NCBI GenBank assembly: GCA_945861975.1
Contig: CAMAXD010000010.1
Coordinates: forward strand, 1-49,243
DNA length: 49,243 nucleotides
Reading direction: 5' to 3'
From: Candidatus Kuenenia stuttgartensis
Lineage (GTDB): Bacteria; Planctomycetota; Planctomycetia; Planctomycetales; Planctomycetaceae
The translations under genes were made by a program, and so were the position numbers. The notes under the pieces were generated by a model, which was not told the origin of the DNA, ran no database searches, and saw nothing but the letters and a program-made list of their open reading frames with translations. Of this stretch, positions 17,161-26,694 are shown piece after piece. Within the stretch, counting starts at the first letter, position 1; each line of letters begins with the position of its first letter.

Positions 17161-19254
17161 ATGAACCGTCTCAACAACTTCTTCTTTGGCTCTGGCGTGC
17201 AAACTGTTTTTCGTGCAATCGCTTTGCTCTGCGTTTTTCTCAGTTCTTCCGAGCTACCTGCTCAGGCGATCCAGGAATCAAACTGGCAAGTCTCAGCAGA
17301 ATCGCGATTGAAAGCCATCTATGACCGTGGTGAGTTTCGAGCGAAGACTTACCGATCTGTTTGGCTGAACGACAACTCGGGATTCGTCGTCGAGGAGGTT
17401 GATCCGGCAACGGGGAAGCCGACTCAATGGTTCCACGATGCAAAAACTGGCGAGCGACATGTCTGGCAATCGGATGAAAAGCTCCTTGCGCCGGGAGATG
17501 CCGGTCATTCATCGCACGGCTCACTGCGCCTCGAAGCCCGTCGCGATAAGCTCATTGCGGTCGACCAGAACAATCAGCAGGAAACAGTGCTTATGTCAGC
17601 CCCGGCAGGTCGGGATGTTCAGTATCGCGATCCTGTCTGGAGTCCCGATGGAGCCCGAGTTGTTTTTATTGAAGCAGACTATACCGATGTGAGACAGCGA
17701 TCGGTGTTGGTGCCCGGTGACCCGTCTTATCCGGAAGTTCAACAGCATCGCTTCGCCCGTGTTGGCGGGACTATCGAGAAGCTGCGAATCGGTGTGGCCG
17801 ATGCTGACGGACAAAACATGAAGTGGCTGCCAGTGGAATGCCCTGAAGAAGGCCTCTATCTGGGACAGGTTGAATGGGCCGGCAATTCTGATGAAGTGCT
17901 CGTCGAAAAATTCAGTCGTTTCCGTGATCACCGTGATTTCCTGCTCGTCACGGTAAGCGGCACGGTCAATACGATCTATTCAGAGACGAATGACGCCTGG
18001 GTTGAATCGAGTCAGGGGAAGAACTCGGGACTCGTTTGGTTGCAGGGTGGCAAAGAGTTCGTTGTCGTCAGTGAGAAAGACGGCTGGAGGCACGCATGGC
18101 GCTATTCTCGTGATGGAAAAGAACTGACGTTGCTGACTCCGGGAGACTACGACATGATCGATCGGGCGATGATCGATGAAGCGGGTGGCTGGTATTATTT
18201 CTACGCCTCGCCCGAGGATGCTACTCAGAAGTACCTGTATCGAGTCGCACTTGATGGTTCAGGGAAGAAGCAACGGCTCTCTCCGAACAATCAGCCCGGC
18301 ACTCACAGCTACGTTTTCTCCCCCGATGCCAAATGGGCCATCCATACTTATTCCACTCTGAATCTGCCGCCAGTTCATGAGCTGATTGAAGTGGAAACGC
18401 ACCGTGTTGTTATTGCGCTCGAAGACAACCATGCCATCCGCGAGAGCATGAATTCCATTTCCTGTCAGCCTGCGGAGTTTTTGAAGCTGGGTGTCGGCAA
18501 CGGTCTTGTCTTCGATGCATGGCTGCTGAAGCCACGAGATTTTGATCCCTCAAAGAAGTATCCTCTGTTCATTTATGTCTACGGTGAGCCTCACGCTCAA
18601 ACGGTACTCGACGAATGGGGAACGGCGCAGATCGACTTTCATCGCGTGGTGGCTGAGATGGGTTACGTTGTCGTTTCGATTGATAACCGAGGGACTCCGG
18701 CACCCAAAGGTGCTGCATGGAGAAGAGCGATCTTTGGCAGCCTGGGACCTCTCTCGACCGATGAGCAGGAAGCTGGATTGAAAGCACTGGCGAAACAGTG
18801 TTCTTTCATCGATCTCAATCGTGTTGGAATCTGGGGCTGGAGCGGCGGCGGTTCGAATACGCTCAATGCGATGTTCCGCAAGCCGGATTCGTATCACGTC
18901 GGGATCGCTGTCGTGCCGAAGCCTCAGCCGCACCTTTACAATGCATGGTTCCAGGAGATTTTCATGCGCACACGCGAGGTCAATGCGGACGGCTACGAAC
19001 GTTCGGCGCCCATCAACTTTGCTGAAGGCCTCAAAGGGAAACTGCTGATCATAACCGGATCGGGCGAGACCAACACGCATATTCAAATCATCGAAGGGCT
19101 GGTTGACCGTCTCATTGCACTCGGAAAACCGTTCGACTATATGGTCTACCCCAATCGAGATCACGGCCTGCGTGAAGGGGACGGAACTGTGGTACACGTT
19201 CGCATGCGTATTCTAAGGTACTTGCAGGAGAACCTGCCGTGCGTGCCACTGTAA
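17161..19254 (+). CDS. Secreted S9 family peptidase (DPP IV-like)
   Basis: The protein has 697 residues. The start at 17161 gives a signal peptide (TVFRAIALLCVFLSSSELPAQA), so it is exported; an in-frame ATG 27 codons upstream is less likely. The middle is a DPP IV-type beta-propeller (DVQYRDPVWSPDGARVVFIE) and the C-terminal third is an alpha/beta-hydrolase. The nucleophile is Ser561 in GWSGGGS and the His is probably 668 in NRDHGL. The acid position is unusual: where DPP IV has GTADDNVHFQ, this protein has GSGETNTHIQ (Glu636, Thr637), so the usual Asp is absent and Glu636 may replace it. S9 peptidases remove dipeptides or short peptides from N-termini. It stands alone on the plus strand, followed by a 229-base gap. 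Confidence 0.88.
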   Translation: MNRLNNFFFGSGVQTVFRAIALLCVFLSSSELPAQAIQESNWQVSAESRLKAIYDRGEFRAKTYRSVWLNDNSGFVVEEVDPATGKPTQWFHDAKTGERHVWQSDEKLLAPGDAGHSSHGSLRLEARRDKLIAVDQNNQQETVLMSAPAGRDVQYRDPVWSPDGARVVFIEADYTDVRQRSVLVPGDPSYPEVQQHRFARVGGTIEKLRIGVADADGQNMKWLPVECPEEGLYLGQVEWAGNSDEVLVEKFSRFRDHRDFLLVTVSGTVNTIYSETNDAWVESSQGKNSGLVWLQGGKEFVVVSEKDGWRHAWRYSRDGKELTLLTPGDYDMIDRAMIDEAGGWYYFYASPEDATQKYLYRVALDGSGKKQRLSPNNQPGTHSYVFSPDAKWAIHTYSTLNLPPVHELIEVETHRVVIALEDNHAIRESMNSISCQPAEFLKLGVGNGLVFDAWLLKPRDFDPSKKYPLFIYVYGEPHAQTVLDEWGTAQIDFHRVVAEMGYVVVSIDNRGTPAPKGAAWRRAIFGSLGPLSTDEQEAGLKALAKQCSFIDLNRVGIWGWSGGGSNTLNAMFRKPDSYHVGIAVVPKPQPHLYNAWFQEIFMRTREVNADGYERSAPINFAEGLKGKLLIITGSGETNTHIQIIEGLVDRLIALGKPFDYMVYPNRDHGLREGDGTVVHVRMRILRYLQENLPCVPL

Positions 19255-19483
19255 CTACGAAACGCAAGACCTTCTCGAGTATCTCACGGTCGTAACTGTT
19301 GCCATGTGGCTCTCAACTATGATGAACCTGGCATCAAGCCGGGCCCCAGTATCGTTCTACCGCTGACCGATCGTAAGAGTTGTTGGCCGGTTATTGGATA
19401 TTGAGATAAAGTGACAAAAGTAACATGTGCAGCAGAGTAGGACTGAAAAATTCCCACAGACCACGCTTTATTAGAAACGCACA

Positions 19484-20737
19484 ATGAGTAGCCGACAGAT
19501 GCTGTTCCGGGGAATGATGGTATTCATTCTCTTTTCCGTGCAGGAAGCGAATGCTAAGCAAAAGCCCCTTCGCGTCTTTATCCTGGCAGGTCAGTCCAAC
19601 ATGGAGGGGCCTGCAAAGATCGAAACGTTTGATTATATCGGCGATGATCCCGCGACGGCTCCGTTACTCAGGCAGATGCGTGGCGCGGACGGAAAACCGA
19701 CCGTGTGCAAGGACGCGTGGATCTCGTACCTCACTGGGGCTGATGAGTCGAACTTCGATCTCGCTGGAAGACTCACCGCAGGTTACGGCTCGATGTGGGG
19801 ACAAGATCCCGGCAAGCCCGGCGAGAATATCGGACCTGAATTTACCTTTGGTCTCACGATGGATGCGGCGTTCAATGAGCCTGTGCTCATTATCAAGACG
19901 GCCTGGGGAGGCAAGAGTCTGCACACAGATTTCCGCTCTCCGAGCGCTGGGCCTTACCAGTTGAGTTCGTTCCAGATCGAGAACTATCCCAAACAGGAAG
20001 GTCATGGCATCCCGAAGGATTTCGAGCAGTGGAAGGTTGAAAAAACGCAGGCTACTGGTGTCTATTATCGCCTGATGATCGAGCATGTGAAAGAAGTCCT
20101 TGCCGATCCAAAGCAGGTGATTCCGCACTATGATGCTCAGCAAGGTTACGAACTCGCTGGTTTCGTGTGGCTTCAGGGATTCAATGATATGGTCGATCAT
20201 CATGTGTATCCAGAGCACAACCCGCCAGACCGGTTCGAACTTTATTCAGAGCTGCTCACCCACTTCATCCGCGATGTACGCAGGGATCTGAATGCTCCCA
20301 TGCTGCCATTCGTGATCGGAGTGATGGGCGTGGGAGGACTGAAGGACGACTCCGTCGACATGCTGTCCTTCCGCAAAGCGATGGCCGCGCCCGCCGCCAG
20401 GTCTGAGTTCAAAGGCAATGTCACCGCTGTGGAAACCGCTCCGTTCTGGTCGGATGAGCTTGGCGCCATCGACGAGAAACGAGGAATGATAGACCAGATG
20501 CGCTACTTCCTCGACTCAAAGCATAAGGATCACGCGAACGCAGATGGCCGAATGACCCAGGAGCAGAAGCACGAATTTCTGAAGAAATTCGAATCAGATC
20601 TCATTTCCCCCGCGGAAGTCGCCCTCTGGAAACGCGGCGCGTCGAACGCCGGCTACCACTACCTCGGTTGCGCAAAGACCTTTGCTCTGATGGGCAAAGC
20701 GTTCGCTGATGCGAATCTCCGGATGATTGTTGAATAG
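19484..20737 (+). CDS. SASA-domain acetylesterase-like protein
   Basis: The protein has 417 residues and a signal peptide (MLFRGMMVFILFSVQEANA). The catalytic block VFILAGQSNMEG is the Ser-containing motif of the PF03629 sialate O-acetylesterase/SGNH family. The acid/His block lies in the C-terminal half, where GFVWLQGFNDMVD gives the conserved WxQGxND. It probably removes acetyl groups from a polysaccharide outside the cytoplasm, with the actual sugar unknown. The gene ends 24 bases before the next gene on the same strand, so the two are probably one transcript. No clear Shine-Dalgarno sequence is seen before the ATG. Confidence 0.87.
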   Translation: MSSRQMLFRGMMVFILFSVQEANAKQKPLRVFILAGQSNMEGPAKIETFDYIGDDPATAPLLRQMRGADGKPTVCKDAWISYLTGADESNFDLAGRLTAGYGSMWGQDPGKPGENIGPEFTFGLTMDAAFNEPVLIIKTAWGGKSLHTDFRSPSAGPYQLSSFQIENYPKQEGHGIPKDFEQWKVEKTQATGVYYRLMIEHVKEVLADPKQVIPHYDAQQGYELAGFVWLQGFNDMVDHHVYPEHNPPDRFELYSELLTHFIRDVRRDLNAPMLPFVIGVMGVGGLKDDSVDMLSFRKAMAAPAARSEFKGNVTAVETAPFWSDELGAIDEKRGMIDQMRYFLDSKHKDHANADGRMTQEQKHEFLKKFESDLISPAEVALWKRGASNAGYHYLGCAKTFALMGKAFADANLRMIVE

Positions 20738-20761
20738 AAAGATCGCGTGACACTCACTGCC

Positions 20762-23173
20762 ATGAAAACAACTCCATTACTCTCATTGATCATCGCTATC
20801 TGGCTGGGGATTGCTTCTGTTGCATCAGCCTTGCCCGATGAAACGATTCCGACGATTCCTGACTTTACCAAAGGCGCCTCCATTCCATCGGAAGCGAAGC
20901 ATGATTGGAATCTTGGACCTACAGGCTTACGAGGCTGGATGTTCTGCGACAAAATGGTGACGACCGATGCTCGGCAGATTGCAATTACTGCCGTAGACGC
21001 AGGCTCGCCTGCAGATGGAATTTTCGCAGTTGGTGACGTGATACTTGGCGTAGGTGGCGAGCCTTTTTCTTACGATCCTCGCACGGAGTTTGGACGGGCG
21101 ATTACTGCCGCAGAGACCGACAATGGTGGCGGCAGGTTCGTTCTTACTCGCTGGCGGGCCGGGAACGTTGAAGACGTCACGTTGAAGCTGCCTGTGCTCG
21201 GTTCGTTCAGCGCCACCTCGCCGTATAACTGTCCAAAGTCACAGCGCATCCTCACGCAGGGGCTGAAGACGCTCTCGGCACGCCTGGCCGAAGCCGATTA
21301 CGCGGAACAGACGGATCCGATACCACGCGCTCTTAATGCACTTGCCCTCCTGGCTGGCGGTGATGCAACACATCTGCCACTGGTCCGTCGCGAAGCACAG
21401 TGGGCGGCAAAATTCAAGACGACGGACTTTAGAACGTGGTACTACGGATACGTGATGATTTTTCTTGCGGAATACACCACTGTGACCGGTGATGCCACGG
21501 TGCTGCCTGGACTTCGACGACTGGCGATGGAAGCAGCGCGCGGTCAGAGTGCCGTGGGTTCATGGGGACATACGTTTGCGCTGCAGGATGGACGACTGCA
21601 GGGCTACGGGATGATGAATTCCCCTGGACTGCCGCTGACGATTGGCATGGTGCTTGCCCGCGATGTCGGTGTAAAGGAAGCGGAGGTCGCTCGTGCCGTA
21701 GAACTCAGCGCGAAGCTTCTTCGCTTCTATACGGGAAAAGGAGCCGTGCCATACGGGGACCATGCCGCCTGGACCGAGACCCACGAGGATAACGGCAAGT
21801 GTGGTATGGCAGCGGTACTCTTTAACCTTCTTGGTGAAGCAAAGAGCGCGAATTTCTTCACACGTATGGCAGTGGCATCGCATGGCAACGAGCGAGACGG
21901 TGGACACACTGGCAACTATTTCAATCTGTTGTGGTCTTTGCCCGCAATCGGGCAAGCAGGGCCACAAGCCACAGGCGCCTGGATGCAGGAATTTGGAGGC
22001 TGGTATCACGACCTCGCGAGACACTGGGACGGTGGATTCACACATCAAGGCCCGCCCGAACCGGATCATGACAGCTACCACGGTTGGGACGCGACGGGGC
22101 CTTACCTGCTCGGTTACGCGCTGCCGCTCAGGAAGACGAGCCTCACCGGCAAAACATCGAGTGTGGTTCAGCAGCTCGCGCACGAAGCCGCTCAGAGCCT
22201 TATCGCTGACGGTCGCGGTTGGGATAACAAAGACCGCAGAAGCTTCTATGATCAACTGACGGACACAGAACTTATCGAGCGCCTCGGATCGTGGTCGCCT
22301 ACCGTGCGCGAGCGCGCAGCAATGGCGATCTCCTCGCGGAAAGAACCTCCGATCTCTGACATCATTGCTCTGCTTGATTCCGAAAATCCTGACGCTCAGA
22401 TTGGCGCCTGCCACGCGTTGCAGGAACTGCGAGGCGAAGCCGCTCCGGCAGTCCCACAGCTTCGCCGCATGCTCCAGCATGAAGACCTCTGGCTCCGCGT
22501 GCAAGCCGCCTCCGCACTCGCTGCCATTGGCAAACCTGCATTGCCCGCACTGCCTGAGATGCTTGAGCTGATTGCCCGCAACCCGTCTTCAGAAGACCCA
22601 CGCGGAATGGAGCAACGATTTGTTTCCTCGGCCATCTTCGGCAATATGCTGCCCCGAATGAACTCACTCGATGATGTGAATCAGGATCAACTCCTCACCG
22701 CCATCGCACGTGGCTTGCAGAATCAGGATGGCCGTGCCCGCAGCGAAATCAGTGAAATCTATCGCCGCCTGAGCTATGAGCAACTTCGACCACTGTTGCC
22801 TGTTGTGCTCGAAGCGATCGAAAAACCGGCACCCAGCGGCGAAATGTTTGCCGACGGCGTTCGGTTGAATGGGTTGAAGGTACTGGCCTCACATCACATC
22901 CGGGAAGGTATGCAAGCCACTGCCGACTATCTGCGCAGCCAAAATCCATGGGCCAGCGAGGAACGCACACCGGAGATTCTGGAAGTGCTCGACAACTACG
23001 GCGCCGAAGCACAGAGCATCGTTCCGCATCTAAAGCAAACAGCCGCGATGTTTGACAAAGGCGAGCAGGATTTTCCGAAAGAATTAAGTGAGCAAAAAGC
23101 AAAGGCCATCCGCAAAGCCATCAGGAAGATTGAATCCGCAAAAGATCGTCCTGACTTGAGGTCCTTGATGTAA
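20762..23173 (+). CDS. Secreted DUF6288-like protein (PDZ, toroid and HEAT repeats)
   Basis: The protein has 803 residues from the ATG at 20762; a GTG five codons earlier is possible. A signal peptide (LLSLIIAIWLGIASVASA) is followed by a PDZ-like segment (ITAVDAGSPADGIFAVGDVILGVGG, about residues 80-140). Then comes an alpha/alpha-toroid-like region with WYYGYVMIFLAEY and HTGNYFNLLWSLPAIG, and HEAT repeats from about residue 500 (ERAAMAISS, DAQIGACHALQELRGEAAP). This matches proteins annotated DUF6288 in planctomycetes. The biochemical role is not known. It is 24 bases downstream of the SASA-domain gene and likely shares its transcript, so the two may act on the same extracellular material. 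Confidence 0.75.
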   Translation: MKTTPLLSLIIAIWLGIASVASALPDETIPTIPDFTKGASIPSEAKHDWNLGPTGLRGWMFCDKMVTTDARQIAITAVDAGSPADGIFAVGDVILGVGGEPFSYDPRTEFGRAITAAETDNGGGRFVLTRWRAGNVEDVTLKLPVLGSFSATSPYNCPKSQRILTQGLKTLSARLAEADYAEQTDPIPRALNALALLAGGDATHLPLVRREAQWAAKFKTTDFRTWYYGYVMIFLAEYTTVTGDATVLPGLRRLAMEAARGQSAVGSWGHTFALQDGRLQGYGMMNSPGLPLTIGMVLARDVGVKEAEVARAVELSAKLLRFYTGKGAVPYGDHAAWTETHEDNGKCGMAAVLFNLLGEAKSANFFTRMAVASHGNERDGGHTGNYFNLLWSLPAIGQAGPQATGAWMQEFGGWYHDLARHWDGGFTHQGPPEPDHDSYHGWDATGPYLLGYALPLRKTSLTGKTSSVVQQLAHEAAQSLIADGRGWDNKDRRSFYDQLTDTELIERLGSWSPTVRERAAMAISSRKEPPISDIIALLDSENPDAQIGACHALQELRGEAAPAVPQLRRMLQHEDLWLRVQAASALAAIGKPALPALPEMLELIARNPSSEDPRGMEQRFVSSAIFGNMLPRMNSLDDVNQDQLLTAIARGLQNQDGRARSEISEIYRRLSYEQLRPLLPVVLEAIEKPAPSGEMFADGVRLNGLKVLASHHIREGMQATADYLRSQNPWASEERTPEILEVLDNYGAEAQSIVPHLKQTAAMFDKGEQDFPKELSEQKAKAIRKAIRKIESAKDRPDLRSLM

Positions 23174-23235
23174 CACAACAAGCGCTCCGCCATACAGGCG
23201 AGCAGGCGACGTTATCGTTCGCTGACTCCATGCGT

Positions 23236-24675
23236 TTATCCGATAATGTCCCAGATCGGTTGCCCACCATGAGCGATAGAAATTGGGCGACCGGTGCCGT
23301 CCGGGAGCATCGTGTGAGGATCAATCCCCAGTTGTTGGTAAATCGTCGCCACGATATCCGCGGGCGAGACGGGGTTTGACGCCGGGTAAGCCGCAATTGC
23401 GTCGGTCGTCCCGTATTCGGCACCCGGTTTGATTCCTCCCCCAATCATGAGGCAGAAACCACACTGCGGCCAATGGTCTCGTCCGGCCTTGGCGTTGACC
23501 TTCGGCGAACGTCCCATTTCGCCCATGACATAGATCAGCGTTGAGTCGAGCAAGCCGCGCTGCTCGAGATCGTCCACAAGGGCCGGCAAAAGTGTGTCGA
23601 GCACCGGCAGGTTGTGTTCCTTCAACATCGCGAAATTGTTTTCGTGCATGTCATAGGTGAATGAACCATTCGGCAGAAAGTTCTCTGCATGCACGCTGAT
23701 AAACGGTACGCCCGCTTCGACCAGTCGGCGAGCGGCCAGCATGCAGTTTCCAAAGAGCGTTCGGCCATAAGTCTGTCTCAGTTCAGCAGACTCGCGGGAG
23801 AGATCAAACGCATCTCGAACTTTGCTGCCGCAGAGCAGACTGAAGGCCTGATCCTGAAACCGCTCAAGCTGTTGAACTGACTGAGATTTGAAACCCTGTT
23901 GGAAATCTTTGTCGATTCGTGTCAGCATTGACCGGCGGTGATTGAGACGCTGATTGGTCATGTCGGGCAGCGTGTCGGCGGACGGCATTCGAGGTTCACC
24001 CAGCGCGATCGCGGTTCCGTAATAAGGGCGATCCGGTTTTCGGTCGAAGGTCGGATCGCATAGAGCAAACAGGGGATCGTATTGGCTGCCGAGGTGACCT
24101 CCGTATGGTCCGGGGCGTCGAAGTCCCGGATACATGCCGCTCTCGCCCCAGCCCGGGTAACACGGCAGACAAAACGCACCAGGCATGTCCTCCGGTCCCA
24201 TGCCAAGATACTGGCATACCGCGCCGATGTCCGGTGGGTCGTTAGGATCGGGGGACAGAGCGGCTGGATTGCCAAGGCTCCAGCCCGTCATAATGTTGAG
24301 CGGGTTATGGGAATTGTAACCATGAGTCACCGTGCGGATGAGTGCAGTCTTGTGCATCATCCGGGCGATGTTTGGCATATGCTCGCAGATCTGCAAACCC
24401 GGCAGCGAAGTCTGGATTGACTTGAACTCACCGCGAACCTCCACAGGAGCTGCGGGCTTCATGTCAAACATGTCAAGCTGACTGGGGCCCCCCAGTAAAT
24501 TGAAAAGAATGACTGACTTTGCCGGCCCGGATGGTTTGGGAATGTTTGAATTTGCTGCTTGGCCGAGTCTCGGCAGTGTCAAACCGCTGAGCAGTGAGAG
24601 ACCGCTGACGCGCATGACATCTCTACGACTCAAGCCATCGCAAAGTAATCTTTCCGGCATTTTGAATCGGAGCAT
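23236..24675 (-). CDS. DUF1501 secreted protein (1)
   Basis: The protein has 479 residues from the ATG at 24675, which has GAGGA five bases upstream. A twin-arginine-type signal (LSRRDVMRVSGLSLLSGLTL) precedes the DUF1501 domain, a sulfatase/alkaline-phosphatase-fold family very abundant in planctomycetes. Family blocks include LFNLLGGPSQLDMFDMKP, RTVTHGYNSHNP, GTGWSL, YVMGEMGRSPKVNAKAGRDHWP and TIYQQLGIDPHTMLPD. It is thus probably exported folded through Tat. The enzymatic role is not established; in many genomes DUF1501 genes pair with DUF1553/DUF1549 genes, but none is adjacent here. It is convergent with the DUF6288-like gene. Confidence 0.9.
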   Translation of the reverse strand: MLRFKMPERLLCDGLSRRDVMRVSGLSLLSGLTLPRLGQAANSNIPKPSGPAKSVILFNLLGGPSQLDMFDMKPAAPVEVRGEFKSIQTSLPGLQICEHMPNIARMMHKTALIRTVTHGYNSHNPLNIMTGWSLGNPAALSPDPNDPPDIGAVCQYLGMGPEDMPGAFCLPCYPGWGESGMYPGLRRPGPYGGHLGSQYDPLFALCDPTFDRKPDRPYYGTAIALGEPRMPSADTLPDMTNQRLNHRRSMLTRIDKDFQQGFKSQSVQQLERFQDQAFSLLCGSKVRDAFDLSRESAELRQTYGRTLFGNCMLAARRLVEAGVPFISVHAENFLPNGSFTYDMHENNFAMLKEHNLPVLDTLLPALVDDLEQRGLLDSTLIYVMGEMGRSPKVNAKAGRDHWPQCGFCLMIGGGIKPGAEYGTTDAIAAYPASNPVSPADIVATIYQQLGIDPHTMLPDGTGRPISIAHGGQPIWDIIG

Positions 24676-24812
24676 GATCGTCCTCACAAAAGTTCCAGCG
24701 GCCCGCTACTGGTGACTTTATCCTTATGTCACCGCATTCGCAAAGGCTAACTGGCGATCACATCGAAGCAGATCTGCGAACGCTAAAAATGCAGGTGCGA
24801 CTTTAACTGTAG

Positions 24813-24832
24813 GTTGGACAATCCTGTCCGAC
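24813..24832 (+). repeat. Dispersed 20-base palindrome, copy 1
   Basis: The 20-mer GTTGGACAATCCTGTCCGAC is a near-perfect palindrome (GTTGGACA/TGTCCGAC around ATCC). Its exact reverse complement recurs at 33613-33632. Both copies lie between genes. It probably belongs to a short dispersed planctomycete repeat family of unknown function. Confidence 0.8.
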
Positions 24833-24929
24833 CGGGTTTCGACGGGCAAGAATGCCACTACCTAAGCAAGAATCGAAGCTTGAAAGAGTGCCATGACGTT
24901 CCAAAACGTGAATTGGAGATCCCATCACC

Positions 24930-26303
24930 TTATTCGCGAAACTGAATCGCAAACAGATCTGCTTCCTGCATTACGAATCGCAATTGCACTGGTTGACCAG
25001 CAAGAGACGAAACATCACTCCCTTTCTTCCACTGGACTTGTTGCTCAATCGTGTCTCCAACGAGATTGCGGCTGTCGGTCAGCGTAAAGTCAGGGATCGG
25101 CTGGCCGGATCCGTCAAGGACCTCAACTCGTAAACTACCGCCAGCGCTGGTTGAATAATTGATCACAAGTTGCTTACCGGTAAATCGCAGTGGTTGAGTC
25201 ACCAATTCGCCAACGTCAGGTCCCACATGCACCGAAGCAAAGCCATCCGTTCGCAGAGTGAACCGGCGGAACGGTGTTGTGTAAATCGACATCTCTGTCG
25301 GACCTGTTGGCACGATGTTGAGTGCGGCGTAGTTGGAACGATTGCCCCAGCGATCCGGGTCCAGTCCCGGGCGAATGAAAGCTTCGCGAAACGTGCGATC
25401 GTAGGGATTACCACCGCGAGTTGTCATGAATAAGATGTCGGTGCTCTCGCCTCGCTCGGGATGAAAACGTGTTGGCGTAGCGATGTAGATGTGTGGGGCT
25501 CGAAAGTAAGGATGCGTCAGCGTCGTGTAGATATGCTCGCCAGGAAAATTGGGCTTCAGTTGCATTGGTTCAGACCATGTTACGAAATCCGCCGATGTGG
25601 TCCGACAAACTGATCGCAGTGTTTTGTCGAGAAAGTGTCGGAAGTAACAGACATAGCAGCCTTCGGCCTCTGACCAGAACGACACGTTCTGCGAATCGAA
25701 CGCATACTCCTTTGTGTAAGTCACGACAGGCTCAGGTCGCAGTTTCTTCCAGTGAACTCCGTCCGCCGAGATGAACGCAACGAGTCCCGATTTCACCGTT
25801 CCACCCAGCGCCTTGAATCGTTCCTCAGATGGCACATCGGGACGCTGATCGAGGAATGGCGAAAAGTTGTGACAGTACGGAGCCTCATGCAGAATTACGT
25901 TGTTGTCTTTTGAGCCATCAATTTCTACAAGCCCCAGCTTTGGTTTCGTCCAGTGGATTCCATCGCGACTTTCACAGTACCGAGTGACCTCGGTCGTATC
26001 GCCATCGAATTTCGATCCGCGGGCATCTCGCGTGTACAGCCGAAACAGATCTCCGTCTTTGATCACCGTGCCGTATTCCAGGTTGTCGGCCGGTTCCGAC
26101 ATCGCGGGTGCGAGTCGTGGTTCATGCAGCTTGAGCGTTGCGTTTTCAAGCCGATCAATCAGGAAGCGATCGATAAATAACTCTCGTCGTGATCCAATAT
26201 CGCGAGTGACCGGCTGCCTTGAATCTGGTGCCTGCGCCATGGCGATCGAGCCGTGCAATGTCAGTAGCATGATAAGCTGGCAGATCGAGCGTATGCGTGT
26301 CAC
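24930..26303 (-). CDS. Secreted GH32/GH43-like five-bladed propeller protein
   Basis: The protein has 457 residues. It starts at a GTG (26301-26303 on the plus strand reads CAC), with AGAGG eight bases upstream, and carries a signal peptide (SICQLIMLLTLHGSIAMAQ). The body shows repeated blades typical of GH43/GH32-like propellers: RLAPAMSEPADNLEYGTVIKDG, CESRDGIHWTKPKLGLVEI, LVAFISADGVHWKKLRPEP and SVCRTTSADFVTWSEP. The last 120 residues form a beta-sandwich (GGSLRVEVLDGSGQPIPDF). It is probably a glycosidase or carbohydrate-binding protein of the periplasm or surface. The catalytic acids cannot be assigned with confidence from sequence alone. Confidence 0.75.
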   Translation of the reverse strand: MTRIRSICQLIMLLTLHGSIAMAQAPDSRQPVTRDIGSRRELFIDRFLIDRLENATLKLHEPRLAPAMSEPADNLEYGTVIKDGDLFRLYTRDARGSKFDGDTTEVTRYCESRDGIHWTKPKLGLVEIDGSKDNNVILHEAPYCHNFSPFLDQRPDVPSEERFKALGGTVKSGLVAFISADGVHWKKLRPEPVVTYTKEYAFDSQNVSFWSEAEGCYVCYFRHFLDKTLRSVCRTTSADFVTWSEPMQLKPNFPGEHIYTTLTHPYFRAPHIYIATPTRFHPERGESTDILFMTTRGGNPYDRTFREAFIRPGLDPDRWGNRSNYAALNIVPTGPTEMSIYTTPFRRFTLRTDGFASVHVGPDVGELVTQPLRFTGKQLVINYSTSAGGSLRVEVLDGSGQPIPDFTLTDSRNLVGDTIEQQVQWKKGSDVSSLAGQPVQLRFVMQEADLFAIQFRE

Positions 26304-26694
26304 TTTAATGGCCTCTTATGGATTGGCGGCATTTGCAGCGTTGCTGGGATTCGTCGAATGTTCCATACAATTGTTGTGGAGCCGTAAGTCGTGGACTTCT
26401 GAAGAGAGCGATCGGCGTCATGTTCTGTTTTGAGGCTGTGAACTTATTCCAACGCGTTTTTTTGCCAGGAACTTTCGTCAAGTTAGCCCGAAGCCGTCTA
26501 ATCTGAGAGATTTACAGTGTTTATTCTTTGGCTCTTTCCCATCTCAGAAGTCGGGGCGCAAAGTTGAATGTGCCTGCTGTCCGAAAAAGTCAGACGAGTT
26601 TTGTGCGGCCAAAGGCGACAGGCATTCCGGAGTGTCAGCGACCTGTTGGCGTTGTCGCTTCTCCGGTAGAATTGCACGATAGACCGCGTTTGCT
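26304..26694. other. Intergenic region, GH-like gene to ars cluster
   Basis: This 391-base stretch lies between two minus-strand genes, after the last gene of the ars cluster and before the GH-like gene. I see no gene or RNA in it. It must hold the GH-like promoter and an end for the ars transcript, but no clear stem followed by a U-tract was found. Confidence 0.45.
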
